From contig CALMLJ010000540.1 in the NCBI GenBank assembly GCA_937868025.1, forward strand, positions 1 through 37,157: a stretch of DNA of 37,157 nt, given 5' to 3'. Both the position numbers and the translations under genes were made by a program. This document shows, in pieces, positions 31,481-37,157 of the stretch. Each line of letters starts with the position of its first letter. Positions within the stretch are counted from its first letter, which is position 1. The notes under the pieces were generated by a model. That model saw only the letters and a list, made by a program, of their open reading frames with translations. It had not been told where the DNA came from and made no database searches. The stretch comes from an uncultured Acidimicrobiaceae bacterium. GTDB taxonomy: Bacteria; Actinomycetota; Acidimicrobiia; Acidimicrobiales; Microtrichaceae.

Positions 31481-32086
31481 ATGAACAACGAACGTTTGAC
31501 CAGCCGCGCATCGACACCGACCGCGCGGAGGTTGCGAGGCCCGTTGGTCGGGCTCGTGGCGTCGTTCGCCCTGATCGGCGGGGCATGCGCTCCGCAGACG
31601 CCGCCGGCCGGCGGCGGTGGCATCGGCATCGACTTCGGACCACTCACGATCCCGCTTCCACCGATCACGATCCGCCCGCCGGCGACGACGATCCCGGTCG
31701 GGATCTGCAACATCGGATACCAGCCGCCGGGCGTGCAGATCATCGGCGCCACCGTCACGATCCCCGGGGTGCGGGTGGACCCGAACAACCCGATCATCAC
31801 CGTGCCGAACGTCGTGGTGAACATCCCGCAGCTCCGGTTGCCGTTGTCCACGGTCGGATTGAACTGCGGGCTCATCAACCTGACGACCCAGGTCGACCTG
31901 CTTCTGCCGTCGACGGTCGTCGTGAAGGCCGCCACGTTGAACATTGCGGCACGGACGATCACGTTGACCGATCCGTCGTTCACGGTGAACGGAGCGGGCC
32001 TCGGCATCCCCGGACTGGGCGACCTGGTCGTGCCGTTGCCGCCGATCGTCGCGGTGCCCCTGCCGAGCGGGGCCATCGCGTTCTAG
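31481..32086 (+). CDS. Secreted Pro/Ile/Val-rich hypothetical protein
   Basis: A 201-residue exported protein I cannot assign. A basic N-terminus (RRLRG) and hydrophobic LVGLVASFALIGG end in GACA, fitting signal peptidase I (AxA) cleavage better than a lipobox, because Gly is at -3 before Cys36. The mature part is rich in short beta-like strands with Pro turns, such as ITVPNVVVNIPQLRLPLSTV and GLGDLVVPLPPIVAVPLPSG, and has two further Cys (GICNIG, LNCGL) that may pair. Few charged residues. GGAGG lies before the ATG. A beta-solenoid or surface/matrix protein is possible. A perfect TTCG-loop hairpin follows the stop. Confidence 0.8.
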   Translation: MNNERLTSRASTPTARRLRGPLVGLVASFALIGGACAPQTPPAGGGGIGIDFGPLTIPLPPITIRPPATTIPVGICNIGYQPPGVQIIGATVTIPGVRVDPNNPIITVPNVVVNIPQLRLPLSTVGLNCGLINLTTQVDLLLPSTVVVKAATLNIAARTITLTDPSFTVNGAGLGIPGLGDLVVPLPPIVAVPLPSGAIAF

Positions 32087-32140
32087 TACTCACGCTGTCG
32101 AGAACCAGCGCGTTCTCGGGTCATCGACCGATGGGAAGAC

Positions 32141-32168
32141 GGACGGCGGGCCTTCGGGCCCGCCGTCC
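32141..32168. terminator. Bidirectional terminator hairpin (TTCG loop)
   Basis: GGACGGCGGGCC and GGCCCGCCGTCC form a perfect 12-bp stem with the very stable TTCG tetraloop. It lies between the convergent secreted-protein and STAS genes and can end transcription from both sides, though no T-run flanks it. Confidence 0.8.
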
Positions 32169-32207
32169 CGCGTCGGCGCCGAAGTCGATGTCGATATCGA
32201 TGTCGGG

Positions 32208-32561
32208 TCAGCGAGGCGCGAGACCGAGCACGTCGGCGACGCCGGTCGTGTGCAGCAGGCGCTCGACCTGGGCGGACGTCTCGGTGACGACGATCTCGAC
32301 GTCGTCGCCGGCACGACGCTTGGCTTCGAGCAGGATGCGGAGCCCCTGCGAGTCCATGAACGTCACGCCGGAGAGGTCGAGCTCGATGCGCTCGGGCGCC
32401 TCGGCGATGGCCCGGTGAAGGACCGTTGCCAGCCGCGGTGTCGTCTCGCGGTCGAGTTCGCCGCTCACGGCGATCGCCTGGTGATCCGACGCGGTGGTGC
32501 AGACGACCTGCAACGGCGCACCGCCTCCGATGAAGGTCGGAACGCCCTTCGAGGTGGTCAT
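32208..32561 (-). CDS. STAS-domain anti-anti-sigma factor (RsbV/SpoIIAA-like)
   Basis: A 117-residue STAS protein. The phosphorylation motif VTFMDSQGLRILLEAKRR has S71 after D70, as in SpoIIAA/RsbV, where an anti-sigma kinase phosphorylates the Ser and the unphosphorylated form frees the sigma factor. The N-terminal ~20 residues precede the IAVSGELDRET strand. No anti-sigma kinase or sigma gene is in the window, so its partner is elsewhere. TAGCTT (32569-32574, leftward) lies seven bases before the ATG, a leaderless-type promoter. Divergent from the LCP gene. Confidence 0.92.
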   Translation of the reverse strand: MTTSKGVPTFIGGGAPLQVVCTTASDHQAIAVSGELDRETTPRLATVLHRAIAEAPERIELDLSGVTFMDSQGLRILLEAKRRAGDDVEIVVTETSAQVERLLHTTGVADVLGLAPR

Positions 32562-32599
32562 GCACTGCAAGCTACCGGCCCCGACCACTGGCTCCACCG

Positions 32600-32624
32600 T
32601 CACCGGCCGCATCGACGCCGGTGA
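32600..32624. promoter_or_regulatory. Inverted repeat between STAS and LCP genes
   Basis: TCACCGGC (32600-32607) and GCCGGTGA (32617-32624) are perfect 8-bp arms around a 9-base spacer. It lies 38 bases before the STAS start and 40 bases before the LCP start, almost central, so it could be a shared operator for the divergent pair. Confidence 0.4.
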
Positions 32625-32663
32625 AGTCCGAACCACGGCGTTCCTGGCTACCATCCTCGACCC

Positions 32664-34220
32664 ATGGCTCGCCGTCGCAACCGGCGGGGTCGACGCACCT
32701 GGCCCCAGCGGCTGCTCCTCCTCGTGAACTCGCTTCTCGTCGTCGCCTGCCTCGGCGTCGCGGGCACGTTCAATCTCGTCCGGGCGAAGGCATCCGAACT
32801 CCCGACGATCGACATCGGCTCCGAAGCCCGCCAACGTCCCGATGCGACCGGGCCGCGGAACATCCTGCTCGTCGGCACCGACAGCGGCGAGGGCCTCGAC
32901 GAGGATGACCCGGTCCAGGTCGGCCGCGAAGGCGAGAACCTCGCCGACGTCATCATGATCCTGCGCGTCGACCCGTCCACCGAGTCGGCATCGTTGCTGT
33001 CGATCCCTCGCGACACCTGGGTACCGATCGCTCCGTCGTGGTCCAAGAGCAAGATCAACTCGGCCTTCGGGGGCAACGACGGCCCCAACACGCTCATTGC
33101 CACGATCAAGCACAACTTCGGCATCTCGATCGACAACTACGTGAAGGTCGACTTCAAGGGGTTCCGCGACATCATCGACGTGCTCGGGGGCATCCCCGTC
33201 TACAACGAGCACCCGATCTCTGACCGGAAGACCAGCCTGTTCCTCCCCGAGACCGGGTGCATCGTGATCGATCCGGTGCAAGCGCTCGCGTACGCGCGGT
33301 CCCGCCACCTGCGCTACCAGACCGGCGACACCTACGACCCGAAGGCCAAGTGGATCACCGACGGCTCGAGCGATCTCGGCCGCATCACCCGTCAACAGGA
33401 CTTCATCCGACAGGCGGCGCAACGCGCCATCGACGAGGGCATCAAGAACCCCACGACGGCGTACGGCCTCATCAACGCGGCGCTCGGATCGGTCGAGAAG
33501 GACGACGATCTGAGTGTCGGCGAGATCCAGGACCTGATCGTGACCTTCCGCGACTTCTCGGTGCAGGAACTGACGTCGGAGCAGATCCCGACCGCCTCGG
33601 GCGGGAATCCGAAGATCTCCTACCAGTTGGTCGTCTGGGATCAGGCGGAGGGACTTCTCGACATCTACCGCGGGATCCGCGAACCGGGGCAGGTGCAGCC
33701 GAGCGACGTGATCGTCGGCCTTCCGGCGTCGGTGACCACGTCGGCCGCGCTCGGCGAGCAGCTCGACGCGATCGGTTTCGACGCCGGCACCGAGGACTCG
33801 TCGGTGAAGTCGAGTGGCAAGCGACCCGGCGCCGTGATCCGGTATGGGCTGCGCGGCATCGAGGCGGCCCGAGTGCTCGCCTCGTGGCTCGACGGCGAAG
33901 CGACCTACGAGTTCGACGCCGATCTCCCGGGTCGCCGCCTCGAACTCCTCCCGGGCACCGCTCCCCTCGCGTTGCTCGAGACGGCACGACCGCTCGACCA
34001 GGTGCCGGAGCCCATCATCAACGAGCGGCGCACCGGCAAGGGCACCACCACGACGACCTCGACCACGTCGACGACCGTGCCGACGACGAGCACCACGGCG
34101 ACGTCCGGCTCGGGCGCATCGTCGACGACGACCACCACGACGACCACCGCTCCCGAGTCGCCGACGACCACGGCGATCGGCTTCCTGCCGCTCGACGCCG
34201 AACGCGCCGCGAGCTGCTGA
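32664..34220 (+). CDS. LCP (LytR-CpsA-Psr) family cell-wall polymer ligase
   Basis: A 518-residue membrane-anchored protein. A basic N-terminus (RRRNRRGRR) and one transmembrane segment (about 17-38) precede the LCP domain (~60-240): NILLVGTDSGEG, DVIMILRVDP, LLSIPRDTWVPI, KINSAFGGNDGP, GFRDIIDVLGGIPVYNEHPI and QALAYARSRHLRY, where the Arg and Asp residues bind the polyprenyl pyrophosphate. A LytR_C-like region (~400-440) follows. The C-terminus is a low-complexity Thr/Ser stretch (~450-500), likely a wall-spanning, possibly glycosylated linker. It attaches glycopolymers (arabinogalactan-type or teichoic-type) to peptidoglycan. TACCAT lies nine bases before the ATG. Convergent with ilvA, 6 bases apart. 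Confidence 0.95.
   Translation: MARRRNRRGRRTWPQRLLLLVNSLLVVACLGVAGTFNLVRAKASELPTIDIGSEARQRPDATGPRNILLVGTDSGEGLDEDDPVQVGREGENLADVIMILRVDPSTESASLLSIPRDTWVPIAPSWSKSKINSAFGGNDGPNTLIATIKHNFGISIDNYVKVDFKGFRDIIDVLGGIPVYNEHPISDRKTSLFLPETGCIVIDPVQALAYARSRHLRYQTGDTYDPKAKWITDGSSDLGRITRQQDFIRQAAQRAIDEGIKNPTTAYGLINAALGSVEKDDDLSVGEIQDLIVTFRDFSVQELTSEQIPTASGGNPKISYQLVVWDQAEGLLDIYRGIREPGQVQPSDVIVGLPASVTTSAALGEQLDAIGFDAGTEDSSVKSSGKRPGAVIRYGLRGIEAARVLASWLDGEATYEFDADLPGRRLELLPGTAPLALLETARPLDQVPEPIINERRTGKGTTTTTSTTSTTVPTTSTTATSGSGASSTTTTTTTTAPESPTTTAIGFLPLDAERAASC
34041..34185 (+). repeat. Thr-codon low-complexity tract in the LCP gene
   Basis: Runs of ACC, ACG and AGC/TCG codons encode TTTTTSTTSTTVPTTSTT-like sequence. 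Imperfect triplet repeats such as this can change length by slippage without breaking the frame. Confidence 0.6.
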
Positions 34221-34226
34221 ACGGCG

Positions 34227-35816
<1,590 letters not shown>

Positions 35817-35850
35817 CGCGTCGCGATCGTAGGGGCGACCGATGACCGAT

Positions 35851-35873
35851 CCTCCACAGTTGAACTGTGGAGG
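35851..35873. promoter_or_regulatory. 23-bp perfect palindrome upstream of ilvA
   Basis: CCTCCACAGTT (35851-35861) and AACTGTGGAGG (35863-35873) are perfect 11-bp arms around one G. It is 7 bases downstream of the GH3 stop and 34 bases upstream of the ilvA ATG, overlapping where the -35 of the TACGAT (35826-35831) promoter would be. It can be an operator for ilvA or a terminator hairpin for the GH3 gene; there is no T-run after it. Confidence 0.65.
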
Positions 35874-35880
35874 CGGATCG

Positions 35881-37157
35881 TCACGACGAGGGTCGTGACC
35901 GGGAGCGGCCGACGCGGGAGGCGAGCTTCGACCAGTGGCCGTTGAACGCCTCGATCGCCGAGTCGAGCGCGGCGAAGTTGACCCGCCCGCCTCCCAGCTG
36001 GACCATCACCCGGAGGGGCCCCTCGCGGATCGCGGTGCGGATCATCTTGAGCGTGGCGTCGTCCGGATCGGGGAACTCCTTCAGCGCTTCCTTCAGGCCG
36101 ATCTTGACGACCTGCGCGCCGACGAACCGCCCGATCGGGTTGGCCTCGAGTTCTCCGAGTGTCGAGTTCCGGGTGAACGGCCGCGCCGGCACCGGTTCGG
36201 GGATCGGCCGACCGAGCATGGCGACGAACTCGTCGTCGGTCGCCACGAAGTGCCGGGGCCCGACCGACGGGGCAAGTGAGTCGTCCGACTCGACGTGCAC
36301 CGCCAGCGCGGCGACGACATCGGCGGACGAGCGCGCGACGAGCACCTCGAAGTCGCCGGCCTCGACCAACCAGTCATGGGCGACGACGTCCCAGACGGCG
36401 AACGATCGCCGGTCCAGCGTAATGGTCACGTCGTCGTGCGCGCCCGGAGCGAGGTGCACCTTGGCGAATCCCTTGAGCTCCTTGGCCGGGCGGTAGACCG
36501 ACGACTCCACGTCGCGCACGTAGACCTGCACGACGTCCGAACCGGCCCGGTCACCGACGTTGGTGACCCGCACCTGCACGGACAGGTCGGTTCCGGTGCC
36601 GGTCACCCGGGCGTCGGACCATTCGAACGTCGTGTAGGACAGGCCGTGGCCGAACGGGAACAGAGCCGGTACTCCCGCGCTGTCGTGGAACCGGTACCCG
36701 ACGTACAGACCCTCGCGGTGCTGCACCTGGCGAGGCACACCCGGGAAGTGGCGGTCCGACGCGAGCTGGGCCACGTGCTCGGGAATGCTCTCGGCGAGTC
36801 GACCACCCGGCTCGGCATCGCCGAAGAGCACGTCGACCGCAGCCGATCCCCCGGCCTGGCCACCGAGCCAGCACTCGAGCACAGCGTCGACGCGTGACGC
36901 CCACGGGAGGTGCACAACGCCACCGTTGTTCAGCACGACGACGACCGGGGTCGACGTCGCCGCGACCGCCTCGATGACGCGAACGTGGTCGGCGGGCAGG
37001 TCGAGCGACGGCCGGTCGAAGCCCTCCGACTCGTAGGAGCCCGGGAGTCCGGCGAACACCACCACGACGTCGGCATCGTGGGCCGCCCCGACCGCTTCGG
37101 CCACCAGTGCATCGGTCGTGGTCCCGGTCCGGGCGTCGTAGCCCTTCGCGTAGGTGA
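35881..37157 (-). CDS. GH3 beta-glucosidase, C-terminal part (5' end beyond window)
   Basis: The frame is open to the right edge, so the N-terminal barrel with the nucleophile Asp is not seen; about 425 residues are present. They start with TYAKGYDARTG, then ADVVVVFAGLPGSYESEGFD with the E-S-E-G-F-D-R motif of the second domain, VVVVLNNGGVVHLPW, WLGGQAGGSAAVDVLFGD and LFPFGHGLSYTTFEWSD, all typical of GH3. A fibronectin-III-like domain (YVRDVESSVYRPAKELKGFA) follows, then a ~120-residue C-terminal extension with alpha helices also found in related GH3 enzymes. It would remove terminal beta-glucosyl or similar residues. It lies upstream of ilvA on the same strand, separated by the palindrome. 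Confidence 0.93.
   Translation of the reverse strand, partial: TYAKGYDARTGTTTDALVAEAVGAAHDADVVVVFAGLPGSYESEGFDRPSLDLPADHVRVIEAVAATSTPVVVVLNNGGVVHLPWASRVDAVLECWLGGQAGGSAAVDVLFGDAEPGGRLAESIPEHVAQLASDRHFPGVPRQVQHREGLYVGYRFHDSAGVPALFPFGHGLSYTTFEWSDARVTGTGTDLSVQVRVTNVGDRAGSDVVQVYVRDVESSVYRPAKELKGFAKVHLAPGAHDDVTITLDRRSFAVWDVVAHDWLVEAGDFEVLVARSSADVVAALAVHVESDDSLAPSVGPRHFVATDDEFVAMLGRPIPEPVPARPFTRNSTLGELEANPIGRFVGAQVVKIGLKEALKEFPDPDDATLKMIRTAIREGPLRVMVQLGGGRVNFAALDSAIEAFNGHWSKLASRVGRSRSRPSS

Noticed and set aside
31580..31590. Lipoprotein signal in the secreted Pro-rich protein
   Set aside because: The Cys is preceded by G-G-A, with Gly at -3, a poor lipobox; an AxA signal peptidase I site fits better.
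32190..32215. TCGATG/TCGATA short repeats before the STAS stop
   Set aside because: Only a few imperfect units, partly in the terminator flank; no array or clear operator symmetry.

Overview
The window is about 37 kb of GC-rich chromosomal DNA, almost fully coding, with 34 protein genes (two cut by the window edges) and one tRNA gene. The gene mix points to an actinobacterium: a DUF222/HNH protein, an F420-type luciferase-like oxidoreductase, an LCP cell-wall ligase with a Thr-rich tail, a stand-alone LigD-type polymerase, a mycobacterial-style monooxygenase/SDR/hydrolase cluster, and many promoters that look leaderless. Acidimicrobiia (an Ilumatobacter-like lineage) is my best guess; this is an inference from gene content, not a proof. 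I see no transposase, integrase, CRISPR array, phage gene or rRNA. No stretch over 300 bases lacks a gene; the longest gaps are 22632-22835 and 13330-13511, and both hold structured DNA described below.

Layout. 1-9215: mixed housekeeping and accessory genes (two VOC proteins, a DUF222/HNH protein, a small HNH protein, an acidic 85-aa protein, a DUF808 membrane protein, an MtfA-like peptidase, a transglutaminase-like protein, a Tat-exported phosphoesterase lipoprotein, a CGNR regulator, an EamA exporter). 9117-13425: a peroxide-defence block read leftward, ahpC-ahpF-oxyR plus an LLM oxidoreductase, with a well-formed promoter and a large palindrome upstream of ahpC that looks like the OxyR site, and a long hairpin between ahpC and ahpF. 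13512-18944: a flavoprotein dehydrogenase, then a TetR gene divergent from a tightly overlapping hydrolase-monooxygenase-SDR operon with a palindromic operator over its promoter.

18949-23984 (leftward): the most interesting part. A DUF2786 protein gene is followed by a structured gap, an unusual tRNA with anticodon GUC, and only 25 nt later rtcB, the 3'-phosphate/5'-OH RNA ligase, with the strongest ribosome binding site I noticed in the window. Then comes an 801-codon membrane protein with a degenerate kinase-like domain. DUF2786 + tRNA-like RNA + RtcB looks like an RNA damage-repair cassette.

24103-27992: an operon of an acyl-CoA synthetase, a GH29 alpha-L-fucosidase and a metallo-beta-lactamase-fold hydrolase, the last two overlapping by 4 bases. 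27999-37157: a quinone oxidoreductase, a Cys-cluster/pentapeptide-repeat fusion, the LigD-type polymerase, a DUF1801 protein, an unrecognised secreted Pro/Ile/Val-rich protein, a STAS anti-anti-sigma factor divergent from an LCP protein, threonine ammonia-lyase (ilvA), and the 3' part of a GH3 beta-glucosidase gene that runs off the right edge.
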